This document shows, in pieces, positions 15,980 through 15,983 of a stretch of 15,983 bases of DNA. A model generated the notes under the pieces. That model worked only from the letters and a program-made list of their open reading frames with translations. It was not told the origin of the DNA and did not search any database. Position 1 is the stretch's first letter. Each line of letters opens with the position of its first letter. Position numbers and translations under genes: made by a program. This DNA is from DATKMG01 sp035541995. Lineage in GTDB: Bacteria > Acidobacteriota > Terriglobia > Versatilivoradales > Versatilivoraceae. The stretch covers positions 1 to 15,983 of the forward strand of contig DATKMG010000492.1 of the NCBI GenBank assembly GCA_035541995.1, given 5' to 3'.

Positions 15980-15983
15980 CCGT

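Overview
The window looks like a chromosomal segment of an Acidobacteriota bacterium, probably from soil. The main reason is a tandem pair of ~900-residue permeases with the architecture of the acidobacterial duplicated orphan permease (ADOP) family: a short N-terminal helical domain followed by two MacB/FtsX-like permease halves, with no ATPase gene beside them. The other genes are compatible with that phylum, but the assignment rests on family knowledge and no search was run. There is no rRNA, tRNA, CRISPR array, transposase or phage gene.

Layout, left to right. Positions 1-1231 (minus) hold glyA (serine hydroxymethyltransferase), cut by the left edge just before its C-terminus. It is divergent from proS (prolyl-tRNA synthetase, 1470-3176, plus). 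proS overlaps by ATGA with a small single-pass membrane protein (3173-3583). A convergent lipoprotein gene with a glycine-zipper segment follows (3677-4342, minus), then ~580 bases without a convincing gene.

Three minus-strand genes come next: a secreted GH30-like glycoside hydrolase (4921-6363), a STAS-domain anti-sigma-factor antagonist-like protein with a TTG start (6546-6956), and a sugar phosphate isomerase/epimerase-type TIM barrel (7308-8273). The STAS gene has a good promoter candidate ~210 bases upstream and a leader that can fold.

Divergent from these is a 541-residue protein of unknown family (8534-10159, plus) whose C-terminal third carries a PD-(D/E)XK nuclease signature. It converges on the two ADOP genes (10352-13057 and 13178-15853, minus), and an inverted pair of TCAGC-heptad repeats lies between the convergent 3' ends. 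The right edge upstream of the first ADOP gene holds overlapping GC-rich hairpins.

Working together: glyA and proS are housekeeping genes for one-carbon metabolism and translation. The GH30-like protein and the isomerase could both touch carbohydrate use, but the gaps between them do not suggest one tight operon. The two ADOP genes are probably co-transcribed. The points most worth a second look are the GH30-like protein, which lacks its acid/base glutamate (Ala205) but keeps the nucleophile, and the uncharacterised PD-(D/E)XK protein.
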